DNA of 64,000 bases from Schaalia suimastitidis DSM 15538 (GCF_000429105.1 NZ_AUBF01000009.1:101895-165894); one strand, 5' to 3'; counted from the stretch's first letter, positions 45,136-54,839 are shown. Notes: a model not told the origin generated them from the letters alone. Numbers and translations are program-made.

Positions 45136-46485
45136 ATGGCCACCATCGTGGTGATGCCCCAGTTGGGCAACTCCGTCGAATCCTGCATCATAATGTCCTG
45201 GGAGGTCGCAGTCGGAGACACTGTCGCCGTCGACCAAACCCTGTGCGCCATCGAAACCGATAAGGCGACAATGGACGTCCCCAGCACTGAAGCGGGCACC
45301 GTCCTGGCGCTCCTCGCTGAAGAAGGCGACGAAGTGCCGGTCAAAGATCCGCTCGTCATCATTGGCGAGGCCGGTGAAGATATCTCCGCACTCCTTCCCA
45401 ACGCAGGTGGTGACGCAACCCCCGCCGCTGCGCCAACAGGCACCGAAAGCCCCGCGGCTGCAGCTCCCGCCGCCCCCGCACCAGCGTTTGCTACCGCTGC
45501 CAACGATGGCGCCGTTTCGCCTCGTGCCCGCAGCCTCGCTGCCTCCGCAGGTGTTGACACCGCAGCCATCACCGAAGGCAGCGGACCCCACGGTCGCGTC
45601 ATCGAACGCGACGTGCAAGCACATATCGCCGCAGGACCTGTACTCACCTCAGCAGCACAGGTAACAGGTGGAAGCGCTGCACAAGGCACCGGCATCGGTG
45701 GCCGCGTCACCACCGCCGACCTCGCGGCAGCGCCAGCATCAGCTACACCCGCCGCTGCGGTAGCAATCCCCGCCGCCGAATTCCCCGGCGCATCCACCTC
45801 GACACCACTCAAGGGCGTGCGCAAGGTTGTGGCTGAACGCATGATGGCATCCCTTGCAGAAACCGCACAGCTGTCCTACACCGTCAGCGCCAACGCAGCG
45901 GGCCTGCTCGCCATGCGTAAGAAGCTGAAGAATGCTGACGAAAGCCTGGGACTCAACGGCATCACCATCGGTGATCTTGTTGGCTACGCACTTGTGCGTA
46001 CCCTCGTGAAATACCCCAGCTTCAACTCCCACCTGGAAGGCGGTGTTTTCACCACCTTCGAACAGGTACACCTAGGATTTGCTGCCGACACGCCGCGTGG
46101 TCTGCTGGTCCCCGTCGTGCGGAGCGCTCAAGCAATGAGCCTCAAGCAGTTCTCCGCTGCCTCCAAGCAACTTGCCGCTGAAGCGATCGACGGCAAGATC
46201 AACCCTGAACTGCTGTCGGGTGGAACCTTCACCGTGTCAAACCTGGGATCGTTTGGCGTAGAAACCTTCACCCCCATCATTAACCGCCCGCAAACGGCAA
46301 TCCTCGGTGTCGCCGCCATCACCCCACGCCCCGTGGTCAAAGCTGACGGCAGCATCGGTGTCGAACAGCGTATCGGTTTCTCCCTCACCGCAGATCACCA
46401 AGTGATTGACGGTGCCGATGCCGCGCGCTTCCTGCGTGACCTCGTGTCGGCCATTGAAAATATCGACGTCACCGTGCTGGCCTGA
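45136..46485 (+). CDS. 2-oxoacid dehydrogenase complex E2 (dihydrolipoyl acyltransferase)
   Basis: 449 residues, ribosome site GGAGG. One lipoyl domain at the N-terminus (lipoyl Lys near residue 43 in ETDKATMDV), an Ala/Pro linker, a peripheral-subunit-binding domain near 130 (SPRARSLAASAGVD) and a second Ala/Pro linker. The catalytic domain carries HQVIDGADAARFL near residue 422, with the essential His. It transfers the acyl group to CoA at the core of the complex. A second linker-rich PSBD-like stretch (GGRVTTADLAA) may be a duplicate. Its dedicated E3 and E1 genes follow. Confidence 0.93.
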   Translation: MATIVVMPQLGNSVESCIIMSWEVAVGDTVAVDQTLCAIETDKATMDVPSTEAGTVLALLAEEGDEVPVKDPLVIIGEAGEDISALLPNAGGDATPAAAPTGTESPAAAAPAAPAPAFATAANDGAVSPRARSLAASAGVDTAAITEGSGPHGRVIERDVQAHIAAGPVLTSAAQVTGGSAAQGTGIGGRVTTADLAAAPASATPAAAVAIPAAEFPGASTSTPLKGVRKVVAERMMASLAETAQLSYTVSANAAGLLAMRKKLKNADESLGLNGITIGDLVGYALVRTLVKYPSFNSHLEGGVFTTFEQVHLGFAADTPRGLLVPVVRSAQAMSLKQFSAASKQLAAEAIDGKINPELLSGGTFTVSNLGSFGVETFTPIINRPQTAILGVAAITPRPVVKADGSIGVEQRIGFSLTADHQVIDGADAARFLRDLVSAIENIDVTVLA

Positions 46486-46515
46486 AAGCCAACAGGTAAA
46501 TAGGAGTAAAAACTC

Positions 46516-47883
46516 ATGACTCAGACCCATTTTGACGTCATTGTCCTTGGCGCAGGCCCAGGTGGATACCTTGCCGCCGAGCGGCTTGGCCACGCCGGAA
46601 AAAAAGTTCTCCTCATCGAAGAAATCGCCCTAGGCGGTACCTGCCTCAATGTGGGCTGCATCCCCACCAAGACCCTACTGAACGGCGCGAAGAATTATTT
46701 ACACGCCAAAGAAGCAGGACAATTCGGGGTGGATGCCACCGGCGTAACCTACGACTGGGCACGGATGCAAGAGTGGAAGAACCAAGTCGTTGCTGGACTT
46801 GTTGGCGGTGTGGGCGCCGCCGAACGCAAAGCAGGCGTGAAAGTTATCAACGCCCGCGGACACTTCGATGGCCCAGGTAAGGTCACTGCTGACGGTGTCA
46901 CCTACACCAGTGACCACGTCATCATTGCTACCGGCTCAGTGCCAGTGATGCCGCCGTTGCCTGGCGCTGCAGATAACCCAGCTGTCGTGGACTCTACGGG
47001 TATCCTCTCCCTTGACGAGGTGCCTTCCCGTCTGGCAGTTATCGGCGGTGGCGTTATCGGCGTGGAATTCGCTTCACTCTTTGCCACTCTCGGCTCTGAG
47101 GTGACCGTCATTGAAATGGCACCTGAAATCCTGCCATTCATGGACGACGACATGGCAGCCCAGCTCCGTGGCGCCATGAGCAACATTACGTTCGAATTGG
47201 GCTGCAAGGTGGAAAGCCTCGACGGAGCATCAGTGACCTATAGCAAAGATGGCGAACATAAGGTCCTTGAAGCTGACGTCGTCCTCATGGCCGTGGGGCG
47301 TCGCAGCGCCACCACCGGCTGGGGCGCCGAAGAAGCGGGCCTAGAAATCAACCGCGGAGTTGTCGTCGACGATCGTATGCGCACGAACCTGCCGAATGTG
47401 TGGGCTATCGGGGATGTCACCGGCCGCTCGCTCCTGGCACACGCCGCCTACCGCATGGGTGAAATTGCTGCAGCAAATATCCTTGACCCCCAGGCCCACC
47501 GCCGAGGCGAAGTGATGCGTTGGCACACCGTGCCGTGGGCTGTGTACTGTCTGCCCGAAGCCGCTGGTGTCGGCCTGACAGAATCTCAAGCAAAGAAAGA
47601 AGGCCGCGACGTTCTCGTGGCAAAAGTACCGGCACAAATGTCGGGCCGCTTTATTGCCGAAAACGGGTTCCGTGCACCCGGTAGCGCCAAAATCATCGTT
47701 GACCCCACGACACACCAGGTCCTCGGTGTTCACGTCCTAGGCGCTTACGCAGCCGAAATGATCTGGGGCGCACAGGCAGTCCTCGAAATGGAACTCACCG
47801 TTGAAGACCTCCGTCAAGTCGTCTTCCCTCACCCAACTGTCTCCGAAGTTATTCGTGAAGCCGCTTGGGCCGTCAAACTCTGA
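46516..47883 (+). CDS. lpdA: Dihydrolipoyl dehydrogenase (E3)
   Basis: 455 residues, ribosome site TAGGAG. FAD-binding GAGPGGYLAAERLGHAGKK, redox disulfide GGTCLNVGCIPTK (Cys near 43 and 48), NAD-binding GGGVIGVEFASLFATLG and the dimer-interface HPTVSEVIREA with the catalytic His/Glu. It reoxidises the E2 lipoyl group. No lipoyl domain is fused. This is probably a copy private to this complex. Confidence 0.95.
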   Translation: MTQTHFDVIVLGAGPGGYLAAERLGHAGKKVLLIEEIALGGTCLNVGCIPTKTLLNGAKNYLHAKEAGQFGVDATGVTYDWARMQEWKNQVVAGLVGGVGAAERKAGVKVINARGHFDGPGKVTADGVTYTSDHVIIATGSVPVMPPLPGAADNPAVVDSTGILSLDEVPSRLAVIGGGVIGVEFASLFATLGSEVTVIEMAPEILPFMDDDMAAQLRGAMSNITFELGCKVESLDGASVTYSKDGEHKVLEADVVLMAVGRRSATTGWGAEEAGLEINRGVVVDDRMRTNLPNVWAIGDVTGRSLLAHAAYRMGEIAAANILDPQAHRRGEVMRWHTVPWAVYCLPEAAGVGLTESQAKKEGRDVLVAKVPAQMSGRFIAENGFRAPGSAKIIVDPTTHQVLGVHVLGAYAAEMIWGAQAVLEMELTVEDLRQVVFPHPTVSEVIREAAWAVKL

Positions 47884-47914
47884 ATCACACCCCATTTGAT
47901 AGGAAAAATCGACA

Positions 47915-50365
47915 ATGACTAAGTCCCTTATCGTAGACCCGGCAAAGGTGCGCGCACGCGGTAGCCTCAAGCTCCCGGAAATCCCGCTCAATGCCTACGA
48001 ATTCAACCTTGACACCGAGGTTGGTCGCTACGGAAAAGACGGCATGGTTCGCATGCTTCACGACATGATCGTCGTGCGTGTCTTTGAATCCATGCTTGAC
48101 TCCATCAAGAAGACCGGCGAATGGCAAGGCATCGCCTACAACCACGCAGGTCCCGCTCACCTGGGTATCGGCCAAGAAGCCGCCTACGTTGGTCAGTCCT
48201 TCGTCTTGAGCCCCGACGATCAACTTTTCGGCTCGCACCGCTCCCACGGCGAAATCCTCGCCAAGTGCTACTCAGCAATGCGACAGATCGAAAATGGCAA
48301 GCTCGAAGACATCATGAAGAGCTTCCTTGGCGGAGAAACCCTGTCATTTGCTGAAAAAATCGACTACGCCGACACCAAAGAACTCACCGAAAACTTCATC
48401 CTCTTCGGCGCACTCGCTGAAATCTTCGCCCGCAAGGCCGGCTTCAACCGCGGCCTGGGCGGCTCCATGCACACCTTCTTCCTGCCCTTCGGTTCCTACC
48501 CGAATAACGCCATCGTCGGCGGCTCAGCCCCAGTGGCCAACGGTGCTGCATTATTTAAGCGCATCAACCGCAAGCCCGGCATTGTGATCTCCAACATTGG
48601 TGATGCCTCCATGGCCTGCGGTCCCGTGTGGGAAGCCATGAACTTCGCGACCATGGACCAGTTCGCCACCCTGTGGCGTGAAGAAGACGGCGGCTACCCG
48701 CCGATCCTGTTCAACTTCTTCAACAACTTCTACGGCATGGGTGGCCAAACCTTCGGTGAAACCATGGGCTACGAAGTCCTCGCTCGCGTGGGCGCCGGCC
48801 TTAACCCCGAAGCCATGCATGCTGAACGTGTCGACGGCATCAACCCCCTCGCCGTTGCAGACGCCACCAGCCGCAAGAAGAAGATCCTCGAAGAAGGACG
48901 CGGCCCCGTCCTCATGGACACCCTCACCTACCGCTTCTCTGGCCATTCGCCGTCGGACGCCTCGTCCTACCGCGAAAAGGACGAAGTGGCACTGTGGGAA
49001 GAGATCGACTGCATCAAGTCTTACTCCGAACTTCTCATCAGCAACGGCCTGACCACCCAGTCCGATATCGACGACTACACAGCAGCCTTCACCGAGAAAC
49101 TCGTCAAGGTTTTGCGCCTAGCCACCGACGAAGAAAACTGCCCGCGTATCGCCGACGGCTACATCGAAACCGTCATGTTCTCCAATACCCCCACCGAGGC
49201 AATGGAGGAAGGCGAAGCAGAAATTGACCTTGAAGACAACCCGCGTATCAAGGCCATCGAAAAGAAGATTCGCAGCGCCTACGACGAAAACGGCAAGCCC
49301 GTTTCCAAGATGAAGATGTTCCAATTCCGCGACGCACTCTTCGAATCCCTTATCCACCGCTTCTCCATTGACCCGACGATGGCAGCCTGGGGTGAAGAAA
49401 ACCGTGACTGGGGTGGCGCATTCGCCGTTTACCGTGGACTCACCGAAGCCTTGCCGTACCGTCGCCTCTTCAACTCGCCGATCGCTGAAGCCTCCATCGT
49501 GGGTGCCGGGGTTGGCTACGCGATGGCCGGCGGCCGCGCAGTCGTTGAACTCATGTACTGTGACTTCCTGGGCCGCAGCGGCGACGAAGTCTTCAACCAG
49601 ATGGCCAAGTGGCAATCCATGTCCGCTGGCCTGCTGAAGATGCCACTGGTCCTGCGCGTTTCCGTGGGCAACAAGTACGGTGCACAACACTCCCAAGACT
49701 GGACAGCACTGACTGCCCACATCCCAGGTTTGAAAGTCTTCTTCCCGACCACGCCCACCGACGCCAAAGGTATGCTGAACCTCGCGTTGCGCGGCACCGA
49801 CCCGGTCGTCTTCTTCGAGTCCCAACTCCTGTACGACAAGGGTGAAGAATTCGAACCCGGTGGCGTACCGACCGGCTACTACGAGACACCCGAAGGTGAA
49901 CCCGCCATTCGCCGCGAAGGCACCGACATCACCATCGCCACCATTGGCGCGACCGTCTACCGTGCGCTGGCAGCTGCCGACATCCTTCAAGAGAAATACG
50001 GTATGAGTGCTGAGGTCATCGACCTGCGCTTCATCGCACCGCTGAACTACGACAAACTTGTCGCATCAGTGAAGAAAACCGGACGTCTTCTGCTGTCCTC
50101 CGACGCTGTCGAACGCGGCAACTTCCTACACACAGTTGCCACCAACGTTCAGGCACTTGCCTTCGATGCGCTCGACGCCCCGGTTGCAGTGGTGGGATCA
50201 CGCAACGGCATCACCCCCGGACCGGAACTGGAATCCTACTTCTTCCCACAGCCTGAATGGATGATCGACGCCATCCACGAACGCATCGTTCCGCTGCCCG
50301 GGCACGTTCCCAGCACCAACCAAACCGAAGGCGAAATCGCCCGACGTAACAAACTGGGAATCTGA
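47915..50365 (+). CDS. Fused E1 alpha-beta 2-oxoacid dehydrogenase
   Basis: 816 residues in which the alpha (about 1-430) and beta (about 470-816) subunits, usually separate, are joined. The alpha part has [27 protein letters not shown], the thiamine-diphosphate region [17 protein letters not shown]...NNFYGMGG near 229-270, and the phosphorylation-loop-like [15 protein letters not shown]. The beta part has [40 protein letters not shown] and [15 protein letters not shown]. The first thiamine motif reads GDA rather than GDG. It decarboxylates a 2-oxo acid, or acts on a ketol such as acetoin. Aerobic actinobacteria normally use the unrelated AceE for pyruvate, so this complex is probably special-purpose. 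Confidence 0.9.
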   Translation: MTKSLIVDPAKVRARGSLKLPEIPLNAYEFNLDTEVGRYGKDGMVRMLHDMIVVRVFESMLDSIKKTGEWQGIAYNHAGPAHLGIGQEAAYVGQSFVLSPDDQLFGSHRSHGEILAKCYSAMRQIENGKLEDIMKSFLGGETLSFAEKIDYADTKELTENFILFGALAEIFARKAGFNRGLGGSMHTFFLPFGSYPNNAIVGGSAPVANGAALFKRINRKPGIVISNIGDASMACGPVWEAMNFATMDQFATLWREEDGGYPPILFNFFNNFYGMGGQTFGETMGYEVLARVGAGLNPEAMHAERVDGINPLAVADATSRKKKILEEGRGPVLMDTLTYRFSGHSPSDASSYREKDEVALWEEIDCIKSYSELLISNGLTTQSDIDDYTAAFTEKLVKVLRLATDEENCPRIADGYIETVMFSNTPTEAMEEGEAEIDLEDNPRIKAIEKKIRSAYDENGKPVSKMKMFQFRDALFESLIHRFSIDPTMAAWGEENRDWGGAFAVYRGLTEALPYRRLFNSPIAEASIVGAGVGYAMAGGRAVVELMYCDFLGRSGDEVFNQMAKWQSMSAGLLKMPLVLRVSVGNKYGAQHSQDWTALTAHIPGLKVFFPTTPTDAKGMLNLALRGTDPVVFFESQLLYDKGEEFEPGGVPTGYYETPEGEPAIRREGTDITIATIGATVYRALAAADILQEKYGMSAEVIDLRFIAPLNYDKLVASVKKTGRLLLSSDAVERGNFLHTVATNVQALAFDALDAPVAVVGSRNGITPGPELESYFFPQPEWMIDAIHERIVPLPGHVPSTNQTEGEIARRNKLGI

Positions 50366-50372
50366 CCTCAGC

Positions 50373-50410
50373 ATGTGGGCTGGGTGGACACCGCGCCACC
50401 CAGCCCACAT
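50373..50410 (+). terminator. Hairpin between E1 and the PHP gene
   Basis: A 15-bp stem (ATGTGGGCTGGGTGG and complement), eight bases after the E1 stop and without a U-run. It may give partial termination inside the operon. Confidence 0.6.
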
Positions 50411-50523
50411 CACCCACCTGAAATAGCGCCGGTAATAATCGTGAGCGCCCAACGGCGCTGAGCGTCACCCGGCCTTCCTCGAAAAACCTGCAACTCCGCC
50501 TCGTCACTGGAAGGACAGCAACG

Positions 50524-51825
50524 ATGGAGCCCACTAACGACCCCACACTGAGCCCGGCTGAGCGCATCGAAGCGCTCCGCGAAGTCGCCGCATGCGAAAC
50601 CTTTCCCAGCTGGGTTGCCGAATCCAATAACCATATTCACACCTGCTATTCTTTCAGCCCCTACACTCCCGCAGGCGCTGCCCTTGGTGCGCGACGTGCG
50701 GGCCTGCGTGTCGTTGGCTCCGTGGATCACGACTCCATTGGCGCCGCCGCAGAAATGACCGAGGCCACGCGGATCTTGGGCATGGGCTCAGTGACCGGCT
50801 TCGAATGCCGCGCATTCTTTGACCCTGAAGGCCCCTTCGCCTCAAAGAAGCTCAATAACCCTGACTCGGCAGGTATTGCCTACATGACCATCCAAGGTGT
50901 GCCCGCCCCCGCCCGCGACAGTGTCGCCGCATGGCTCACACCGAAGCGTGAGGCACGGCTGCTTCGCACCCTTGCGATGGCAGATGCTGCTAACGAGATC
51001 CTCGAAGGCCTTGGTTTGGCCCCCTTTGACCCACAGGCCGACATGGTCGACATCAGCCAATTCGCCAACGGTGGTGGCATTACCGAACGGCATCTGCTGG
51101 CCGCAATGGCAGGCGCACTTATCCGCGGCTTTGGACGTGGAGAATCATTGGTGCGTGGACTGGTGTCGATGGGCGTCAATATTCCAGCTCCGCTCGCAGG
51201 TGCGCTGGGCGATGAAGAAAACCCACACCTGATGTACGACCTGCTTGGTGTCCTCAAATCTGAATACCTCGATCGCATCTTTATCCAACCCACCGACGAA
51301 TTACCCACTACTGAAGAGGTTGTGACATTCGCCGATTCAATTGGAGCGATCGCCACCTACGCTTACCTTGGTGACGTATCTGCCTCACCCACAGGGGACA
51401 AGAAAGCCGAAAAATTTGAAGACGATTTCCTCGATGAGCTGGTAGCTGCCGCAGCAGATCGTGGTTTGCGTGCCATCACCTACATGCCGCCGCGGAACAC
51501 CCCGGAGCAGTTGCGTCGCGTCCACGAACTTGCCGTTCGCTACGGAATGCTGGAAATATCGGGTGTTGATATCAACCAGCCACGCCAATCCTTCAACTGC
51601 CCCGAACTGCGGCGCCCTGAATTTGCCGACCTCAACGAAGCTACGTGGGCGCTCGTGGCTCATGAAGCCCTCGCCAGCGTCGATGCGTCGCTGACCTTGC
51701 TTGGCGAAGGGCGCCTCGCCCCCGAGACCCTTGCCGCACGGATTCGTGACTACGCACCACTTGGACGTGCTTACGCCGACGGCGCCGATGCGCGCGAACT
51801 CGCCGAAAAAGCTACCCGCGCCTGA
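50524..51825 (+). CDS. PHP-domain (metal-dependent phosphoesterase-type) protein
   Basis: 433 residues, ribosome site GGAAGGAC. The PHP metal motif HIHTCYSF is near residue 39 and the second, VGSVDHDS, near 66, with the rest of the fold less obvious. It lacks the DNA-polymerase and histidinol-phosphatase contexts. Within a catabolic operon between a 2-oxoacid dehydrogenase and two dehydrogenases, it could be a sugar phosphatase, lactonase-like hydrolase or lyase. No substrate can be read from the sequence. Confidence 0.75.
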   Translation: MEPTNDPTLSPAERIEALREVAACETFPSWVAESNNHIHTCYSFSPYTPAGAALGARRAGLRVVGSVDHDSIGAAAEMTEATRILGMGSVTGFECRAFFDPEGPFASKKLNNPDSAGIAYMTIQGVPAPARDSVAAWLTPKREARLLRTLAMADAANEILEGLGLAPFDPQADMVDISQFANGGGITERHLLAAMAGALIRGFGRGESLVRGLVSMGVNIPAPLAGALGDEENPHLMYDLLGVLKSEYLDRIFIQPTDELPTTEEVVTFADSIGAIATYAYLGDVSASPTGDKKAEKFEDDFLDELVAAAADRGLRAITYMPPRNTPEQLRRVHELAVRYGMLEISGVDINQPRQSFNCPELRRPEFADLNEATWALVAHEALASVDASLTLLGEGRLAPETLAARIRDYAPLGRAYADGADARELAEKATRA

Positions 51826-51882
51826 GCCAACCGATGTCAGAGCGTGTCTGCACAACAGCACACACCTCGTGAAAGGAAAGAT

Positions 51883-52893
51883 ATGAGCAACGCACCCGAA
51901 ATAAGGGGACTATTCCTCCAGGCGCTGGGCCGCCCCGTCCTCGTGCGTCCCAGCGACAAAACCGCGACCCTCACATTGCCAGAGGATCTGGCCACCGCCT
52001 CGCTGAACAATGTTGAACTTCCCGTGGTCGTATCGTCAGGTAATGAGGTGTACGAGGTGACAGCCACCCACCGCACCGAACGGGAAATCTCTGGTCGCGT
52101 AGCCCTGGTGACAGGCGGCGCACAAGGTTTTGGCGCCGAGATTGCCAAAGGCCTCGTGGATCAAGGATGCTTCGTCTTTATCGCCGACCTCAACGCTGAG
52201 GGTGCGGCAGCGAAATGCCAGGAGCTGGGTCCAGATACAACACACCCGATCGCTGTTAATGTCGCCGACGAAGAGTCAGTTGCCGCCATGGTGGCTGAGG
52301 TGGAAAAGGTTGCAGGCGGGCTTGACCTTGTCGTATCCAACGCCGGTATTGTGCGCGCAGGATCGGTTTTAGAACAGGACGCTGCTGCGTTCCGCCTGTC
52401 CACCGACATTAACTACGTGGCATTCTTCCTTGTCACGAAGCACCTTGGTGGCCTTCTGGCTCGCCAGCACCGCACCAGCCCAGCGTGGCTTACCGACATT
52501 ATTCAGATTAACTCCAAGTCCGGTCTGGTCGGATCCAATAAGAATGGCGCCTACGCCGGATCGAAATTCGGTGGCATTGGCCTAGTGCAGTCCTTCGCCC
52601 TAGAAATGGTGGAGCACGGCGTCAAAGTGAATGCCATTTGCCCAGGCAATTTCTACGATGGGCCACTGTGGTCAGATCCCGAAAAGGGGCTTTTCGTCCA
52701 GTACCTGAACTCTGGAAAGGTTCCAGGTGCGCGCACCGTTGCTGACGTCAAAGCCTTCTACGAATCGAAGGTCCCGATGCGTCGCGGCGCCACCGGCATT
52801 GACGTGCTGCGCGCCATCTACTACATCGTTGAACAAGCCTATGAAACTGGCCAGGCGGTGCCCGTCACCGGCGGCCAAGTCATGATGAATTAG
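51883..52893 (+). CDS. SDR-family dehydrogenase with N-terminal extension
   Basis: 336 residues from ATG 51883, ribosome site GAAAGGA. A classical SDR core starts near residue 73: cofactor motif TGGAQGFGAEIAKGL, the NAG motif SNAGIVRAG, catalytic Ser in NSKSGLVG and YAGSK. The acidic residue after the second strand (IADLNAEG) favours NAD. Related to sorbitol-6-phosphate-type dehydrogenases. The first about 70 residues (GLFLQALGRPVLVRPSDKTA, LPEDLATASLN) are an extra domain I do not recognise. It probably oxidises a polyol or sugar (phosphate). Confidence 0.85.
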   Translation: MSNAPEIRGLFLQALGRPVLVRPSDKTATLTLPEDLATASLNNVELPVVVSSGNEVYEVTATHRTEREISGRVALVTGGAQGFGAEIAKGLVDQGCFVFIADLNAEGAAAKCQELGPDTTHPIAVNVADEESVAAMVAEVEKVAGGLDLVVSNAGIVRAGSVLEQDAAAFRLSTDINYVAFFLVTKHLGGLLARQHRTSPAWLTDIIQINSKSGLVGSNKNGAYAGSKFGGIGLVQSFALEMVEHGVKVNAICPGNFYDGPLWSDPEKGLFVQYLNSGKVPGARTVADVKAFYESKVPMRRGATGIDVLRAIYYIVEQAYETGQAVPVTGGQVMMN

Positions 52894-52934
52894 CCCTTTG
52901 CCATCCGGCCCTTCGACTCATATAAGGACAGATC

Positions 52935-54542
52935 ATGCCTCAATACCCGGATACACAGTACGCCATTCAAATCACTGGTAAAGATGAAGTAGGTGTCAAC
53001 ACTGCTAAGGCAGTTGACCCGGTTGGCCCACACCAAATGATGCTGCAAGTGGAAGCCTGCGGTATCTGCTTCTCTGACACGAAACTGCTTCACGCATTTG
53101 ACACACACCCCCGCAAGGCTGAAGTCATTGAAGGTATCGACCTGGATGCTCTCAATGAGATTCCAGGGTACAAGCCCGGGCAGCTTGCCACCGTTCCCGG
53201 ACACGAACCTGTAGGCCGCATCGTGGAGGTTGGCGAGAAGGTGACCCACTTCAAGGTAGGTGACCGTGTGCTGGTTCAAGCCGACTGGAAGCACCTGCGC
53301 ACCGCGAAATCCAATGGCGCTTTCGGATACAACTTCGAAGGCGCACTGCAGGAATATGTGGTGATCGACGAGCGTTGCGTGGTGTCTCCTTCAGGGGAAG
53401 AATTCCTTATCCATGTCTCTGACGGCCCGTCCGCTGCCGCTGTTGGCCTTATTGAACCTTGGGCGACCGTTGAGGGTTCCTACGCGTGGAAAGAACGCGC
53501 ACACGTGGCTGATGGTGGTCGTCTGCTTGTGGTTGGCAGCGGCGACGTAACGGCGCTCACAGCTGAGCATCGTCCAGCTGAGATCGTCACAATTGACGAG
53601 GCGGGGGTGGCTTCCCTGGGGGAGCAGACCTTCGACGACATCGTGTATTTCGGTGCTCACGCGGAGGTAATTGAGGCTCTGGGCGCACTGCTGGGTACAC
53701 GTGGTGTGATGTGTGTGGTCCTGGGCGGAGGCACTATTGAACGCAAGGTGAGTCTTGACATTGGTCGTGTCCACTACGATTTCATTCGGTTCTGCGGCAC
53801 CACTGGCTCTGACCCTGCTGAGGGCTATGCGTGGATCCCTGCCACCGGTGAGCTGCGCGAAGGCGATAAGGTTGCCATTATCGGTGCAGCAGGCCCAATG
53901 GGACAGATGCATACGATGCGCGCCATCACCTCGGGTGTTCCCGGTATCACCGTGGCAGGCACAGACCTGAGCGACGAACGTCTTGCGGGTCTGCGTAGCG
54001 TGGTCGGGCCAGTTGCCCAGCAGCGCAATGTGCCACTGGAGATTATCAACACGGGGACAACACCACTGGAGTTCGGCTACACCCACTTGTCATGTATGGT
54101 GCCTGTGCCCGCATTGGTGTCGCAGGCAGTGGATTTGGCAGCTGACGGCGCAATCCTCAATGCCTTCGCTGGTATTCCCGCCGGTACCTTCGGTGAATTC
54201 GACCTGCAAGGCATTATCGAGCGACGCATCTTTATGCTGGGTACTTCCGGCTCAGATGTTTCCGATATGCGTACCGTGCTGCGCAAGATCGAAGAAGGCA
54301 TTATTGACACCACGATCTCGTTGTACGCGGTGACAGGTATGGCTGGCTTTGTTGACGCGATTAACGCCGTGATGAACCGTACCTCAGGCGGCAAGATCAT
54401 GGTGTTCCCGCAACTGCATGACTTGGGCCTGACGCCTTTGTCTGAACTCCGTGAGAAACTTCCACAGGTCGCTGACAAGCTCGTTGATGGCCTGTGGACC
54501 AAGGAGGCGGAAGAGGCTCTGCTTGCTAGCGCACAGAGCTAA
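52935..54542 (+). CDS. Oversized zinc alcohol/polyol dehydrogenase
   Basis: 535 residues, against about 350 for the family. The GroES-like catalytic domain has the zinc ligands in CGICFSD and the GHEPVG motif, plus DRVLVQAD. EPWATVEGSYA follows, as in sorbitol-type enzymes. Two nucleotide-binding-like segments are visible: a degenerate one near residue 193 (GGRLLVVGSGD) and an intact-looking one near 310 (GDKVAIIGAAGPMGQ). About 120 residues lie between them. The four-cysteine structural zinc lobe is absent. It is likely a sorbose-phosphate-reductase-like MDR enzyme. Last gene of the DeoR-led cluster. Confidence 0.83.
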   Translation: MPQYPDTQYAIQITGKDEVGVNTAKAVDPVGPHQMMLQVEACGICFSDTKLLHAFDTHPRKAEVIEGIDLDALNEIPGYKPGQLATVPGHEPVGRIVEVGEKVTHFKVGDRVLVQADWKHLRTAKSNGAFGYNFEGALQEYVVIDERCVVSPSGEEFLIHVSDGPSAAAVGLIEPWATVEGSYAWKERAHVADGGRLLVVGSGDVTALTAEHRPAEIVTIDEAGVASLGEQTFDDIVYFGAHAEVIEALGALLGTRGVMCVVLGGGTIERKVSLDIGRVHYDFIRFCGTTGSDPAEGYAWIPATGELREGDKVAIIGAAGPMGQMHTMRAITSGVPGITVAGTDLSDERLAGLRSVVGPVAQQRNVPLEIINTGTTPLEFGYTHLSCMVPVPALVSQAVDLAADGAILNAFAGIPAGTFGEFDLQGIIERRIFMLGTSGSDVSDMRTVLRKIEEGIIDTTISLYAVTGMAGFVDAINAVMNRTSGGKIMVFPQLHDLGLTPLSELREKLPQVADKLVDGLWTKEAEEALLASAQS

Positions 54543-54568
54543 ACGCTTCCACTGATTGGGGAGAGACT

Positions 54569-54600
54569 GCGCCCTGGCGGCATATTGGCTGCCAGGGCGC
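54569..54600 (+). terminator. Terminator after the dehydrogenase operon
   Basis: GCGCCCTGGC pairs perfectly with GCCAGGGCGC around a 12-base loop, 26 bases after the stop of the alcohol dehydrogenase gene. Confidence 0.65.
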
Positions 54601-54782
54601 AGTGTCGTATTCGACGGGTAGTGGTTGGCTATGGCACTGGTGGGCTATTGCAGTGGGGCTTTCCAGTGGTGGGCTATCTCTTCGGACAGTGCCTTGTCCT
54701 CGCTGGTCGCGCATGCCGGAAAACTGGACGATATTCACCGAAACAGCCACGGTTTCCCGTCGCTCGTTGCGCATAGAGGAAT

Positions 54783-54809
54783 ATAACCCCGGCAATACGC
54801 CGGGGTTAT
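54783..54809. terminator. Bidirectional terminator before the symporter gene
   Basis: ATAACCCCGGC/GCCGGGGTTAT with a five-base loop and U/A runs on both sides, so it can act on both strands. It lies 30 bases from the end of the convergent minus-strand symporter gene. Confidence 0.8.
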
Positions 54810-54839
54810 TCCTCGTCGGACGTCTAAGACATCACGGTG

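Noticed and set aside
50524..51825. PHP protein as DNA polymerase PHP domain or histidinol phosphatase
   Set aside because: No polymerase domains are present, the length does not match HisK-type phosphatases, and the context is catabolic.
45136..54542. Straight annotation as an acetoin dehydrogenase operon
   Set aside because: A PHP protein, a fused E1 and a DeoR regulator are not typical of aco loci, and no acetoin-specific feature is visible, so it is kept only as an alternative.
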